A DNA stretch of 64,000 nt from Arthrobacter antioxidans (GCF_023100725.1 NZ_CP095501.1:2108001-2172000); one strand, 5' to 3'; counted from the stretch's first letter, positions 36,513 through 48,363 are shown. Notes: generated by a model not told the origin, from the sequence alone. Numbers and translations: made by a program.

Positions 36513-38036
36513 TTACTCGGAAGCCGCCTTCTTGCGCGGCGCCCTCTTCTTCTTCGGTGCTTCGGCAGCCTCGGGCTCCTCGGCAGCTTCCGGCGCTGCA
36601 GCCTCGGGGGCCTCCGTCGCGTCCGCTTCGGCCTCGGTGGCCTCCGCTTCGGGTGCCTCGGCGACCTCGGTGGCCTGGCCGTCCTCGACGACGTCCTGCT
36701 CGGTCTCGATGTCGTCCGCGCTGATGGTCTCGGTGTCGTCACCGGCGGGGCGGACGAACTCGCTGAGGTCGACGACGGCACCGTTGGTGTCGGTGACCGT
36801 CGCGTACTCGAGGACCTTGGCGAGGGCCTTGCGGCGACGCACTTCTCCGACGATCATCGGGACCTGGCCGCTCTGGTCGAGCATCTGCGCGAACTGGTTC
36901 GGCTCCATGCCGTACTGGCCGGCCGTGGAGACGATGTAGTCGATCAGTTCGGGCTGGCTGACGCCGACCTCTTCCTTCTCGGCGACGGCGTCGAGGATGA
37001 CCTCGTTCTGGAAGGCGCGCTCCGTGTTGGTGCGGATCTCCGCGCGGTGCTCTTCAGTGTCGTGGTCCTCGCCGGCGCTGTGGGCGTTCTCACCGTTGAA
37101 GTGCTGCTCGAGCTGCTCTTCGATGACGCTCTGCGGGACCGGCACGGCGACGAGTTCGACGAGCTTGTCGAGCACCTTGTCACGCGCCTCGACGCCCTGG
37201 TCCATCAGCTTGGACTCGGAGGCCTGCTTGGTCAGGTCCGCGCGCAGTTCCTCGGCGGTGTCGAACTCCGACGCCAGCTGGGCGAACTCGTCGTCGACCT
37301 CGGGGAGTTCGCGCTCCTTGACGGCCTTGACGATGACCTTCACCTGCGCGTCGGCGCCTGCGTGCTCGCCGCCGGCCAGCTTGGTCTCGAAGGTGGCGTC
37401 CTCGTCGGTGGAGAGTCCGGTGACGGCCTCGTCCATGCCCTCGAGCATGGTGCCCGAGCCGATCTGGTAGGACAGGTCCTGGGCGGAGTCGACCTCTTCG
37501 TCGCCGACCGACGCGGTCAGGTCGATGGTCAGGAAGTCGCCGTCCTGGGCGGGGCGGTCCACCGCGGTGAGGGTGCCGAAGCGCCCGCGCAGCTCGTCCA
37601 TGGCCTTCTGGATGTCTTCGTCGGATGCCTCGACGGGCTCGACGGTGACCTCGATGCCCTTGTAGTCGGGGAGTTCGATCTCGGGGCGGATGTCCAGTTC
37701 GACGCTGAACGTCAGCTGGCCGTCCTTCTTCGCGGGATCGGGGACCTCGGTGATCTCGACCTCGGGGCGGCTGAGGGGGCGGATCCCCGTCTCCTGCACG
37801 GCGCTCTGGTAGAAGCCGTTGAGGCCGTCGTTGATGGCGGTCTCGATGACGTAGCCGCGCCCGACGCGCTGGTCGATGAGCTGCGTGGGAACCTTGCCCT
37901 TGCGGAAGCCCGGAACCTGCACCTGGGTCGCGATGGTCTTGTAGGCCTCGTCGATGCTGGGCTTCAGTTCCTCGAAAGGTACCTCGACGTTCAGCTTCAC
38001 CCGGGTGGGGGAAAGGGTTTCAACAGCGCTCTTCAC
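36513..38036 (-). CDS. tig: Trigger factor
   Basis: Ribosome-associated chaperone and peptidyl-prolyl isomerase, 507 aa. The N-terminal ribosome-binding domain contains the FRKGKVP signature; an FKBP-type domain and a helical substrate-binding domain follow. The last 70 or so residues are a charged Glu/Ala/Asp-rich tail ending in a Lys/Arg patch, making it longer than E. coli Tig (432). The GTG at 38036 has GGAG upstream. tRNA-Pro lies 69 bases ahead on the same strand and clpP1 follows. Confidence 0.95.
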   Translation of the reverse strand: MKSAVETLSPTRVKLNVEVPFEELKPSIDEAYKTIATQVQVPGFRKGKVPTQLIDQRVGRGYVIETAINDGLNGFYQSAVQETGIRPLSRPEVEITEVPDPAKKDGQLTFSVELDIRPEIELPDYKGIEVTVEPVEASDEDIQKAMDELRGRFGTLTAVDRPAQDGDFLTIDLTASVGDEEVDSAQDLSYQIGSGTMLEGMDEAVTGLSTDEDATFETKLAGGEHAGADAQVKVIVKAVKERELPEVDDEFAQLASEFDTAEELRADLTKQASESKLMDQGVEARDKVLDKLVELVAVPVPQSVIEEQLEQHFNGENAHSAGEDHDTEEHRAEIRTNTERAFQNEVILDAVAEKEEVGVSQPELIDYIVSTAGQYGMEPNQFAQMLDQSGQVPMIVGEVRRRKALAKVLEYATVTDTNGAVVDLSEFVRPAGDDTETISADDIETEQDVVEDGQATEVAEAPEAEATEAEADATEAPEAAAPEAAEEPEAAEAPKKKRAPRKKAASE

Positions 38037-38105
38037 AGCGTAGGACTCCTGAAATGATTGGGATTGGTTCTGCAGCGGAGGCACTTTCCTCATCACACAA
38101 CAGAG

Positions 38106-38179
<74 letters not shown>

Positions 38180-38291
38180 TAAGTGCGACTGCCAGTCTAC
38201 GCATCTTTGCGCCGACCTCGCACATTTGGCGATAGCGCGGCAGCTGTGATGTAGTTATAGGCGTTCCACGGGGCCCTGAAAGGCCTTCTGC

Positions 38292-38362
38292 GGGGATGTA
38301 GCTTAATGGTAAAGCCTCAGTCTTCCAAACTGATTACGCGGGTTCGATTCCCGTCATCCCCT
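38292..38362 (+). tRNA. tRNA-Gly (anticodon TCC)
   Basis: Acceptor GGGGATG/CATCCCC, short D-loop, anticodon loop CTTCCAA, T-loop TTCGATT, discriminator T. Divergent from tRNA-Pro and followed by its own terminator. Confidence 0.95.
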
Positions 38363-38387
38363 CTGCTCCCGGCCCGATGGGCCGTAT

Positions 38388-38417
38388 CACCCGGACCCGT
38401 GGTCCGGGTGTTCCTCT
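38388..38417 (+). terminator. Terminator after tRNA-Gly
   Basis: A 10-bp stem CACCCGGACC/GGTCCGGGTG with a 3-base loop followed by TTCCTCTTT. It may serve the convergent glycosylase gene too. Confidence 0.75.
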
Positions 38418-39299
38418 TTAATCCTCCTGGCACTGCGGGCACCAGAACACGTTCCGTGCCGCCATCACCGCGGTGAGGATCGGGGTGCCGCAGCGACGGC
38501 ACGGCTCACCCGTGCGCTTGTAGACGTAGTGGGGTGCCGAGCGTTTCGGGCGTCCGTTCCGGACCTCCGGCGTCGTCGTCACGATGCGCCCCTCGCGGAC
38601 GCCGTCGTTCATCAGCCGCACCGTGTCCGCCCAGAGGCCGGCGGCCTCGTCGTCGCGGACCTGCTTGCCGGGCCGCCACGGGTTGATGCCCTGCAGGAAC
38701 AGCACCTCGGCACGGTAGATGTTGCCGATGCCCGCGATGACCGCTTGGTTCATGAGCTGGATGCCGACGGGCGTGATGCTGGACATGAGCTTCCGTGCGA
38801 ACACCGTGCCGTCGGACTCCGGCTGGAGGGGGTCCGGCCCGAGTTTCGCGCGGGCCGCCTCCTCCTCCGCGCCGGTGATCACCTCGCACGCGGTGGGTCC
38901 CCTGAGGTCCGCCCAGCCGTGCGCCGACACGAACCGGACACGGACGGCGCCGACGGGCGCGGGAGGGCCGGCGTAGCCGGAGGCGGCGCCCTCGTCGGAG
39001 GACTGCTCCGACTCCCCCACCCGGCGGGGGGCGCCGATGCTCGAGGCCCCGCGGAACGTCTCGTCGCCGCCGAAGGTCCACGCCCCGTACAGGCCGAGGT
39101 GCACGCGCAGGACGCGGTGGTTGTCGAAGCGCAGGAACATCTGCTTGCCGTGCGCGAGCGCGCCGAGCAGCGTGGCGCCGTCGAGCTGCGCGGCCCCGGC
39201 GGCGAAGCGTCCCTGCGGGCTCGAGACGGCGAGCCGCTCACCGGTGAAGACGGAGCCGAACTGCCGGGCCAGCCGGTGGACCGAGTGGCCCTCAGGCAA
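38418..39299 (-). CDS. Fpg/Nei-family DNA glycosylase
   Basis: Base-excision-repair glycosylase/AP lyase of 293 aa. The mature N-terminus is PEGHS, with catalytic Pro and Glu next to the start; the helix-two-turn-helix (NQAVIAGIGNIYRAEVLF) and a C-terminal zinc finger (CRRC...CPQC) complete the family layout. The TTG at 39299 is the start because it puts Pro at position 2 and overlaps the rpiB stop in TTGCCTGA. Closest by pattern to the actinobacterial Nei group. Confidence 0.92.
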   Translation of the reverse strand: MPEGHSVHRLARQFGSVFTGERLAVSSPQGRFAAGAAQLDGATLLGALAHGKQMFLRFDNHRVLRVHLGLYGAWTFGGDETFRGASSIGAPRRVGESEQSSDEGAASGYAGPPAPVGAVRVRFVSAHGWADLRGPTACEVITGAEEEAARAKLGPDPLQPESDGTVFARKLMSSITPVGIQLMNQAVIAGIGNIYRAEVLFLQGINPWRPGKQVRDDEAAGLWADTVRLMNDGVREGRIVTTTPEVRNGRPKRSAPHYVYKRTGEPCRRCGTPILTAVMAARNVFWCPQCQED

Positions 39300-39762
39300 C
39301 GCGTCCCGTTTCCTCGAACCGGGCCACCTGCGCGATCCTGCGGCTGTGCCGCTCGGCACCGCTGAACGGCTCGGTGAGGAAGGCCTCGATGATCGCCGTC
39401 GCCTCCGCCACGGAGTGCTGCCGGCCGCCGACCGCCACGACGTTCGCGTCGTTGTGCTGGCGTGCTAGGCGCGCGGTGTCGAGGCTCCAGGCGAGGGCGG
39501 CACGGATGCCGCTCACCTTGTTCGCGGCGATCTGCTCTCCGTTTCCGGAGCCGCCGAGGACGATCCCCAGGGCCTCGGTGCCCGCGGACCGGTCCGCGAC
39601 GACGGCCTGCGCCGCGTCGATGCAGAACGAGGGGTAGTCGTCCTCGGGATCGTAGGAGGTGGGGCCGTGGTCGACGACGTCGTAGCCTGCCGCGGTGAGG
39701 TGCGAGAGCAGGTGGGCGCTGAGCTCCATGCCGGCGTGGTCGGTGGCGAGGTGGACGCGCAT
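39292..39762 (-). CDS. rpiB: Ribose-5-phosphate isomerase B
   Basis: Interconverts ribose-5-phosphate and ribulose-5-phosphate. The 156-aa product has the RpiB/LacAB fold signatures: TDHAG near the N-terminus, GGSGNGEQ with the actinobacterial catalytic Glu in place of Cys, and ARQHNDANVVAVGGR. AAGGAA precedes the ATG. It overlaps the downstream glycosylase gene by 8 bases. Confidence 0.93.
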   Translation of the reverse strand: MRVHLATDHAGMELSAHLLSHLTAAGYDVVDHGPTSYDPEDDYPSFCIDAAQAVVADRSAGTEALGIVLGGSGNGEQIAANKVSGIRAALAWSLDTARLARQHNDANVVAVGGRQHSVAEATAIIEAFLTEPFSGAERHSRRIAQVARFEETGRVA

Positions 39763-39965
39763 GTGATCGGTTCCTTCTGGTGGTGCCGGGGAGGGGCGAC
39801 GGCGGCTGCGGGAGGTCTCCGCGCAGCAGGACGGGACGGTTCCAGCCTAGACCGCGGGGCCGGAGGGGTCGACGTGCGCGACGGCGCCGGGCAGAGTGGG
39901 AGAATCGAACCGCCGCGTAAGCCTGATCACACGCGGAGAATCCGAACCCACCCTGGAGGCGATCC

Positions 39966-42518
39966 TTGCCCGGTCTGAACCTGACGCGCGACGAAGCACG
40001 TGCGCGCGCCGATCTGCTCACCGTCCACTCCTACGAGGTCACGCTCGACCTGACGCGCGGCGAGCGCGTGTTCCGTTCGACGACGGTGGTCTCGTTCGAC
40101 GCACGCCAGGGCGCCTCGACGTTCATCGACGCCGTGACGGACACCGTGCACCGGGTGGAGCTGAACGGCGTCGCCCTGGACCCGGCGGAGGTCGCCGACG
40201 GCGTCCGGATCCAGCTTCCCGTGCTGGCCGCGAGCAACGTCCTCGTGGTCGAGGCCGACATGCTCTACATGAACACCGGGGAGGGCCTCCACCGGTTCAT
40301 CGATCCCGTGGACGGCGAGGTCTACCTGTACACCCAGTTCGAGGTCCCGGACTCCCGCCGCGTGTTCACCGTCTTCGAGCAGCCCGACCTGAAGTCGACG
40401 TTCCGCTTCTCCGTCACCGGGCCCTCGCACTGGGACGTCATCTCGAACACCGCCACGCCGGAGCCCGTCCAGGCCGGGTCCGACGGCGGCGCCTCCACCT
40501 GGTCCTTCGAGCCGACGCCCGTCATGTCCTCCTATGTGACGGCGCTGATCGCCGGCCCCTACCAGTCGGTGCGCAGCGAACTGACGAGCTCGGACGGCCG
40601 CACCATCCCGCTCGGGGTGTTCGCCCGCAAGTCCCTCATGCAGTACCTGGACGCGGAGAACATCTTCGCCCTCACGCGCCAGGGCTTCGCGTTCTACGAG
40701 GAGCAGTTCGGCGCCCCGTACCCGTTCGCGAAGTACGACCAGCTGTTCGTGCCCGAGTTCAACGCCGGCGCCATGGAGAACGCGGGCGCCGTCACGTTCG
40801 TCGAGACCTACGTCTTCCGGGGCCGCGTGCCCGACGCGACCGTCGAGCGGCGCGCCATCACCATCCTCCACGAGCTGGCCCACATGTGGTTCGGCGACCT
40901 CGTGACCATGCGCTGGTGGAACGACCTCTGGCTGAACGAGTCCTTCGCCGAGTTCATGTCCACCCTCGCGGCCGCCGAGGCCACGGAGTTCGAGCAGGCG
41001 TGGACCACGTTCGCGATCCTCGAGAAGGGCTGGGCCTACCGCCAGGACCAGCTGCCCTCCACCCACCCGATCGTCGCCCGGATCAACGACCTCGAGGACG
41101 TCCAGGTCAACTTCGACGGGATCACGTACGCGAAGGGTGCGTCCGTGCTCAAGCAGCTGGTGGCCTGGGTGGGTCAGGAGGAGTTCATGCAGGGCGTGCG
41201 CCAGTACTTCGCGAAGCACTCCTGGAAGAACACCGAGCTCGTGGACCTGCTGTCCGAGCTGGAGGCCGCCAGCGGGCGTGACCTGAAGGCGTGGTCCGCC
41301 CTCTGGCTCGAGACCGCCGGCGTCAACACGCTCCGCCCCGAGTTCACCACCGACGAGAACGGCACGATCACCTCGTTCGCGATCCTCCAGAGCGCGGTCG
41401 AGGCGTTCCCGACCATCAGGCCCCACCGCCTCGCGGTCGGCTTCTACGACCACGACGACGACGGCGCCCTCGTCCGCGTGCACCGGCTCGAACTCGACGT
41501 CGACGGCGAGCGCACGGAGGTCGCGGACCTCGTGGGTCACCGGCAGCCTGCCCTCGTGCTCCTCAACGACGACGATCTCGCCTACGCGAAGATCCGTCTG
41601 GACCCGGCGTCCCTCCGCACGTCCGTGCGCCACGTCAGGGACTTCCGGGATTCCCTCCCCCGCACCCTCGTCCTCGCGTCGGCGTGGGACGCGGCCCGTG
41701 ACGGCGAGACGCCGGCACGCGACTACGTGGAACTCGTGCTGCAGAACATCGGGGCGGAGTCGGATTCGTCCGTGGTGCTCGTGCTGCTCCGGCAGCTCGC
41801 CTCGACCCTCGCGTTCTACGTCACCCCGGAGGACCGCGAACCGATGGGTGACGCCGCGGCGGACAGCCTGCTGGAGCTCGCCCTCGCCGCCGAGGCGGGC
41901 TCCGATGACCAGCTGCAGTTCACGAAGGCCTTCTCGGCCCACGCCCGCACGGCGCCCCAGCTGGACACCGTCGCGGCCCTGCTCTCCGGTGAGGACGTTC
42001 CCGGGGGGCTCGCCGTGGACCAGGACCTGCGGTGGGAACTGCTCACGAGCCTCGTGGTCGGCGGGCGTGCCGGGGAGCAGGAGATCGACGCCGAGCTCGC
42101 GAAGGATTCGACGGCGACCGGCGAGCTCGCGGCGGCCGCGGCCCGGGCGGCTGTGCCGACGCCGGAGGCCAAGGAGGCGGCCTGGGCGGCGCTCGTCGAC
42201 TCGGCGGACCTGCCGAACGCCGCGCAGCGGTCCATGATCGGCGGGTTCACGCGCGTGCACGACCGCTCGCTCCTGGAGCCCTTCGTGGCGCGGTACTTCG
42301 CCTCGATCCAGGACGTCTGGGCAACCCGCACCCACGAGATCGCCCAGCAGATCGTCGTGGGCCTCTACCCGTCGCTCCTCACCACCCAGGACACCCTGGA
42401 CCGCACGGATGCCTTCCTCGCCGCCCTCGGCGAGGAATCGCCGTCGCTCCGGCGCCTGGTGCTGGAGAGCCGGGACGGCGTGGTGCGCGCCCTGAAGGCG
42501 CAGGCCGCCGACCGGTAG
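39966..42518 (+). CDS. pepN: Aminopeptidase N (M1 family)
   Basis: Zinc aminopeptidase of 850 aa, the normal actinobacterial length. The substrate motif GAMEN is at 268-272, HELAH at 302-306 and the third zinc ligand Glu325 in NES; a long helical C-terminal domain follows. The TTG at 39966 with GGAGG 6 bases upstream gives the family N-terminus PGLNLTRDEA. It diverges from rpiB. Confidence 0.95.
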   Translation: MPGLNLTRDEARARADLLTVHSYEVTLDLTRGERVFRSTTVVSFDARQGASTFIDAVTDTVHRVELNGVALDPAEVADGVRIQLPVLAASNVLVVEADMLYMNTGEGLHRFIDPVDGEVYLYTQFEVPDSRRVFTVFEQPDLKSTFRFSVTGPSHWDVISNTATPEPVQAGSDGGASTWSFEPTPVMSSYVTALIAGPYQSVRSELTSSDGRTIPLGVFARKSLMQYLDAENIFALTRQGFAFYEEQFGAPYPFAKYDQLFVPEFNAGAMENAGAVTFVETYVFRGRVPDATVERRAITILHELAHMWFGDLVTMRWWNDLWLNESFAEFMSTLAAAEATEFEQAWTTFAILEKGWAYRQDQLPSTHPIVARINDLEDVQVNFDGITYAKGASVLKQLVAWVGQEEFMQGVRQYFAKHSWKNTELVDLLSELEAASGRDLKAWSALWLETAGVNTLRPEFTTDENGTITSFAILQSAVEAFPTIRPHRLAVGFYDHDDDGALVRVHRLELDVDGERTEVADLVGHRQPALVLLNDDDLAYAKIRLDPASLRTSVRHVRDFRDSLPRTLVLASAWDAARDGETPARDYVELVLQNIGAESDSSVVLVLLRQLASTLAFYVTPEDREPMGDAAADSLLELALAAEAGSDDQLQFTKAFSAHARTAPQLDTVAALLSGEDVPGGLAVDQDLRWELLTSLVVGGRAGEQEIDAELAKDSTATGELAAAAARAAVPTPEAKEAAWAALVDSADLPNAAQRSMIGGFTRVHDRSLLEPFVARYFASIQDVWATRTHEIAQQIVVGLYPSLLTTQDTLDRTDAFLAALGEESPSLRRLVLESRDGVVRALKAQAADR

Positions 42519-42528
42519 GAGCCCACCG

Positions 42529-42556
42529 GGCGGGGAGGAGCGTCGCCCTCCCCGCC
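42529..42556 (+). terminator. Hairpin after pepN
   Basis: A 10-bp stem GGCGGGGAGG/CCTCCCCGCC with an 8-base loop. It has no T-tract. Confidence 0.5.
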
Positions 42557-42588
42557 TGCACGGTCCGAGGATGGGGGCGCGCCGGCGC

Positions 42589-42594
42589 TAGGGT
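42589..42594 (+). promoter_or_regulatory. -10 element of the OsmC gene (leaderless)
   Basis: TAGGGT ends 6 nt before the ATG at 42601. There is no Shine-Dalgarno sequence. Confidence 0.5.
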
Positions 42595-42600
42595 CGTGTC

Positions 42601-43080
42601 ATGAACCTGCAGGAACACCACTACGCAGCGCGGGTCCGCTGGACCGGCAACCTCGGCACCGGGACCTCCGGCTACCGCGCCTACAGCCGCGACCACGAGG
42701 TGGAGGTGGACGGCCCGGGCCTGCTCCCCGGGACGGCGGACCCCACCTTCCACGGGGTGACGGACCGCTGGAACCCGGAGCAGCTGCTGCTGACCGCCGT
42801 CGCGCAGTGCCACATGCTGTCCTACCTGCACGTCGCGGTGAAGGCCGGCGTCGTCGTCACGGGCTACCGGGACACGGCGACGGGCACCATGCGCCTGAAC
42901 CGGGACGGCAGCGGCGAGTTCACGGGGATCGTGCTGCACCCCGTCGTCGAGCTGCAGGACGCCTCCCAGAGCAGCCTCGCCGACTCCCTGCACGCGGAAG
43001 CGAACCGCCTGTGCTTCATCGCGCGGTCCCTGAACTTCCCGGTCCATCACGAACCCACCGCCGGTCCGGGCCAAGGCTGA
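42601..43080 (+). CDS. OsmC-family peroxiredoxin-like protein
   Basis: OsmC/Ohr-fold protein of 159 aa. One conserved cysteine lies in the central helix region (AVAQCHMLSYL) and the second near the C-terminus (NRLCFIARSL), the usual peroxidatic/resolving pair. It probably reduces organic hydroperoxides, although this subgroup is uncharacterised. A TAGGGT box 6 nt before the ATG points to a leaderless mRNA. Confidence 0.85.
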   Translation: MNLQEHHYAARVRWTGNLGTGTSGYRAYSRDHEVEVDGPGLLPGTADPTFHGVTDRWNPEQLLLTAVAQCHMLSYLHVAVKAGVVVTGYRDTATGTMRLNRDGSGEFTGIVLHPVVELQDASQSSLADSLHAEANRLCFIARSLNFPVHHEPTAGPGQG

Positions 43081-43183
43081 GGCCACCGGGGCCGCCCGGC
43101 CTCGCTGTAGCCTGTTAAGGCATCCCCGCGCCTACCGCGCCCACCTTCGGCGGACCCCCGGATGCCCGCACGAAAGCGATTCC

Positions 43184-43810
43184 ATGACATTCCTCACCTC
43201 CCTCGGCTATGGCGGCCAGGTCATCTCCGCGCTGGTCATCCTGATCGGCGCCCTGATCCTGTGGCTCGTGATCCGCGCCGTGATCAACCGGTCGGTCAAG
43301 CGCGTCCAGAGCGGCTACAGCGTCTTCAAGAAGCCGCACTTCAAATGGGCCCAGCCCGCGCTGCGCCCCTTCGACAGCGCCCGGCGCGTCCAGCGCGCTG
43401 AGACGATCGGCGGCCTGCTCTCCAGCGTGGCGGCCCTGACCATCGCGATCATCGCCGGCCTGATGGCCATCGACACCCTCGGCTTCAACATCGGGCCCAT
43501 CCTCGCGAGCGTCGGCATCGTCGGCATCGCGATCGGTTTCGGTGCGCGCGAGGTGATCCGCGACGCCTTCCTCGGCTTCTTCATCACCATCGAGGACCAG
43601 TACGGCATCGGCGACACCATCGAGGTGGGAGAGACCGTCGGCACGGTCCAGTCCCTCGGGCTGCGGATCACCCGCATGGTCGACAAGGACGGGGCCATCT
43701 GGTACGTGCGGAACGGAGACATCACCAAGGTGGGCAACCGGTCGCAGGGCGACTACGTGGAGCCGACCCCCGACCCCGTCGCGCCCGCCCTGACCCAGGA
43801 GCAGTCATGA
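43184..43810 (+). CDS. Small-conductance mechanosensitive channel (MscS family)
   Basis: Membrane protein of 208 aa with three hydrophobic segments and the MscS pore-lining/beta-domain sequence ([20 protein letters not shown], then [13 protein letters not shown]). It is shorter than E. coli MscS (286) and lacks most of the C-terminal vestibule. It would release solutes on hypo-osmotic shock. The globin gene overlaps its stop by ATGA. Confidence 0.88.
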   Translation: MTFLTSLGYGGQVISALVILIGALILWLVIRAVINRSVKRVQSGYSVFKKPHFKWAQPALRPFDSARRVQRAETIGGLLSSVAALTIAIIAGLMAIDTLGFNIGPILASVGIVGIAIGFGAREVIRDAFLGFFITIEDQYGIGDTIEVGETVGTVQSLGLRITRMVDKDGAIWYVRNGDITKVGNRSQGDYVEPTPDPVAPALTQEQS

Positions 43811-44301
43811 CCACGGAGCAGGACCCGGCGCAGGTACCGGAGGCAACGCCCCCCGCGGGGGCACGGACCGCCCTGCCCGTGGAACGGCTCGTCGCCGCCG
43901 GGCAGGGCTTCACCCAGCCGCAGTACACGGACAATTTCTACGAGGCGGTGGGCGGCCACCCCACGTTCGTGCGGCTGGTGGACGCCTTCTACGACGGCGT
44001 GGCGGGCGACGAGGTGCTGCGTCCCATGTATCCGGAGCAGGATCTCGGTCCGGCGAAGGAGCGCCTGCTGCTGTTCCTGGAGCAGTACTGGGGCGGGCCG
44101 AAGACCTACGGCGAGCAGCGGGGCCATCCGAGGCTCCGCATGCGGCACATGCCGTTCCGGGTGGGGCCGCAGGCACGTGACCGGTGGCTGCAGCACATGC
44201 GCGCCGCGGTGGACTCCCTGGACCTCGCTCCCCTGCACGAGACGACCCTGTGGGACTACCTCGAGCGCGCCGCACACTCGATGGTGAACGCCGCGGACTG
44301 A
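43807..44301 (+). CDS. glbO: Truncated hemoglobin, group II (GlbO type)
   Basis: Heme protein of 164 aa. The 2-on-2 globin fold is shown by [34 protein letters not shown] and the RMRHMPF segment with the proximal His; Trp of WLQHM fits position G8 of group II. A 35-residue Ala/Pro-rich N-terminal extension precedes it. Coupled to the mscS gene by ATGA overlap. Roles in oxygen or NO handling are known for the group. Confidence 0.9.
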   Translation: MTTEQDPAQVPEATPPAGARTALPVERLVAAGQGFTQPQYTDNFYEAVGGHPTFVRLVDAFYDGVAGDEVLRPMYPEQDLGPAKERLLLFLEQYWGGPKTYGEQRGHPRLRMRHMPFRVGPQARDRWLQHMRAAVDSLDLAPLHETTLWDYLERAAHSMVNAAD

Positions 44302-44347
44302 CGCCGGCCGCCGTCTCCGTGCGGTGCCGGTTGTCGATGACCGGGCG

Positions 44348-45004
44348 TCAGAGGATGGCGGCGGCGCGGACGAGCACGTGGCCGCGCGGCGTGCTGACGC
44401 GGGACCAGCGCCCGTTCGTGTGGACGGTCCCCGTCGTCCCGGGCTGGAGGAAGCCGAGGCTGAGCGCTCCGAAGGCCGCCCCGGCCGGGACGGCGCCGGG
44501 CACCCCGGCCAGCGGACGCCCCCACACGGCGATCCTCGCGCTGCTCACCAGGGGCGCGCCCGCGCGCTCGGGCAGGCTGCGGGCCACCTCGGCGATGCCC
44601 TCGTGTGCTGCCTGGTCCAGGACGTCGGCGGTCACGGTCCCGGCGGCTTCCCATCCCGAGCGGGGAGGGAGGACGCCGGCCCAGTTCTCGGTGACCGTCA
44701 CGGTGGGGACGGGGAACACGACGTCGCCGTCGGGCATGCGGGCGAGCCGGTCGAGGACCGAGCCGAGCGCGACGGTGGTGTCGACGTCGGCGTCCTCCTC
44801 GAGGGCCATGGTCCGCAGCCCGAGCACGGTGGGCACGGCCTCTCCGAGCACCGTGGGGCGGAGCGTGCACACGTACGCGGCGAGCACCCGGCCGGCGGCC
44901 ACGAGGCGCATGCCGCCGTCGTCGTTGGCGCGGGCGCGGGCGGTGAAGGTGCGGAGATCGGCGACGGTGTGCGGGTCCGCGAAGCGCAGGGACGGGGACG
45001 TCAT
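44348..45004 (-). CDS. Hypothetical protein coupled to thioesterase
   Basis: Protein of 218 aa, Ala/Val/Thr-rich, without signal peptide or membrane segments and with no domain I recognise. Its codon use fits its neighbours. The ATG overlaps the stop of the thioesterase gene as ATGA, so the two are translated together. This suggests a linked job in acyl-CoA metabolism, but that is inference from position only. Confidence 0.7.
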   Translation of the reverse strand: MTSPSLRFADPHTVADLRTFTARARANDDGGMRLVAAGRVLAAYVCTLRPTVLGEAVPTVLGLRTMALEEDADVDTTVALGSVLDRLARMPDGDVVFPVPTVTVTENWAGVLPPRSGWEAAGTVTADVLDQAAHEGIAEVARSLPERAGAPLVSSARIAVWGRPLAGVPGAVPAGAAFGALSLGFLQPGTTGTVHTNGRWSRVSTPRGHVLVRAAAIL

Positions 45005-45474
45005 GCCCGCGCGCCGGCCCGCGTGCGGCGGAAGGGGACGGGTGGTCCCTGCCAGGACAGGAGGACGGCCTTCTGTTCGCCCGACAGGCGCACGGGACGA
45101 CCGGTGCTGCGGCTGACCAGCACCATGGTGGTCGCGGCGATCGCGCTCGTGGTGCTCCCGTCGGCTGCTACCCGGTCCCGGACCGCATAGCCGAGGTCGA
45201 AGCTGGAGCCACCGACCGCGGTGACCCAGAGGTCGACGGCGGCCGGTTCCATGCTCACGGTCAGCGGTGAGCGGTACTCGATCTCCTGGCGGCCGACGAG
45301 GGTGTAGTGGTCGGGGTCGATCAGTTCCATGAACGAACCCTCGGGCCGCGACTCGTGCATCAGCGACAGGCGCGCGTCCTCGAGGAACTGGAGGAAGCGG
45401 ACGTTGTTGACGTGGCCGTAGGAATCCTCGTCGCCGAACCGCAGCTGGAGGGGGAAGGTGTGCACCGGGGACAT
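45001..45474 (-). CDS. Acyl-CoA thioesterase, 4HBT/YbgC type
   Basis: Hot-dog-fold thioesterase of 157 aa. FGDEDSYGHVNNVRFLQFLEDAR carries the active-site Asp and the HVNN turn of the 4-hydroxybenzoyl-CoA thioesterase family. Substrate chain unknown. The ATG at 45474 lies 6 nt after GAGGAT, so it may be leaderless. Divergent from another thioesterase gene (tesB). Confidence 0.87.
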   Translation of the reverse strand: MSPVHTFPLQLRFGDEDSYGHVNNVRFLQFLEDARLSLMHESRPEGSFMELIDPDHYTLVGRQEIEYRSPLTVSMEPAAVDLWVTAVGGSSFDLGYAVRDRVAADGSTTSAIAATTMVLVSRSTGRPVRLSGEQKAVLLSWQGPPVPFRRTRAGARA

Positions 45475-45659
45475 AGCGCCATCCTCTCAAACCGCGCCGC
45501 CCCGCGACGATTCGCCGTGGCACGCGGATCCGGGTGTGAGGAACACCATGGGCGCGGCCGCGTGCCCGTATTGAGTGCGCATGGAGCGGCGTCTACTGTC
45601 AGTAGATGCCCGGGAGCGCACCGCTTCCACCGCCCCCGCCCACGAGGAGACACCGAACC

Positions 45660-46580
45660 ATGGCAGAACACGCGCCCGCATCAGAGGCACCGGCGCGGGG
45701 AGCGCAGGCGAAGGACCCAACCCGGGCCCTGCTGGATCTGCTCGACCTCAGCAGCGCCGAGGGGGCGCAGACGGACGAGGAGATCTACGTCGGGAGCTCC
45801 GCACGCCAGCCGGGCCGGCGCGTCTTCGGCGGCCAGGTGCTCGCTCAGTCGCTGATCGCCGCGATGCGGACGGTCGAGCCGACGCGCGAGGTCCACTCCA
45901 TGCACGGGTACTTCCTGCGGGCGGGCGACGCCGACCAGCCCATCACGTTCGGCGTCCAGCGGCTCCGTGACGGGCGGTCGTTCTCCGCCCGCCGCACGCA
46001 CGCCTACCAGAACGGTGTGCCCATCCTGTCGATGATCGCCTCGTTCCAGGAGCCCGACGAGGGCATCACCCACCAGGACACGATGCCCGCCGGCGTCCCC
46101 GATCCGGAGAGCCTGCCGTCCACGGCCGAACTGCTCGGCGCCTTCGACCACCCCGTGGCGCAGGCGTGGGCCTTCGACCGGCCGTTCGACATCCGGCACG
46201 TCGACGCACCGCTGTACCTGTCCAACGAGGGGTCGCGGGAGCCCCGGAACGCCGTCTGGATGCGCAGCCTCGGACCCATGCCCGACGATCCGAACATCCA
46301 CCGTGCCGCCCTCGCGTACGCGAGCGACTACACGCTGCTCGAATCGATCCTGCGACCCCACGGCCTGAGCTGGATCCATCCCGGCATGAACGTGGCGAGC
46401 CTCGACCACGCGATGTGGTGGCACCGCCCCGTGCGGGTGGACGACTGGCTGCTGTACGTCCAGAGCTCCCCCAGCGCGTCCGGTTCGCGCGGGCTCGCCG
46501 CCGGCCGCATCTACGACCGCAGCGGGGCGCTCGTGGCGAGCGTGGCCCAGGAGGGCATGGTCAGGATCCCGCCCGCCTGA
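45660..46580 (+). CDS. tesB: Acyl-CoA thioesterase II (TesB type)
   Basis: Double hot-dog thioesterase of 306 aa hydrolysing medium/long acyl-CoAs. RVFGGQVLAQSL (first repeat) and the second repeat with NVASLDHAMWWHRP carry the family Asp/Thr/Gln-type active site. The ATG at 45660 with AGGAG about 9 bases upstream is preferred. An ATG at 45606, 6 nt after TACTGT, is in frame and would add 18 proline-rich residues, so a leaderless longer form is possible. Confidence 0.9.
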   Translation: MAEHAPASEAPARGAQAKDPTRALLDLLDLSSAEGAQTDEEIYVGSSARQPGRRVFGGQVLAQSLIAAMRTVEPTREVHSMHGYFLRAGDADQPITFGVQRLRDGRSFSARRTHAYQNGVPILSMIASFQEPDEGITHQDTMPAGVPDPESLPSTAELLGAFDHPVAQAWAFDRPFDIRHVDAPLYLSNEGSREPRNAVWMRSLGPMPDDPNIHRAALAYASDYTLLESILRPHGLSWIHPGMNVASLDHAMWWHRPVRVDDWLLYVQSSPSASGSRGLAAGRIYDRSGALVASVAQEGMVRIPPA

Positions 46581-46607
46581 CCTGCACGTTCGCACCACAC
46601 ACAGCAG

Positions 46608-46635
46608 AAGGGACACGGCCGCGGCCTTGTCCCTT
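46608..46635. terminator. Bidirectional terminator between tesB and ettA
   Basis: Stem AAGGGACA/TGTCCCTT extended by GGCC/GGCC pairing, flanked by A- and T-containing ends, between two convergent genes. Confidence 0.7.
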
Positions 46636-46667
46636 CCTGTGACTGCTTCCGCCGGGGCGGACCTCCG

Positions 46668-48350
<1,683 letters not shown>

Positions 48351-48357
48351 ACCACCA

Positions 48358-48363
48358 AGGCTA
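48358..48363 (-). promoter_or_regulatory. -10 element of ettA
   Basis: TAGCCT lies 7 nt before the ATG at 48350, close to the leaderless spacing seen elsewhere in the window. Confidence 0.4.
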
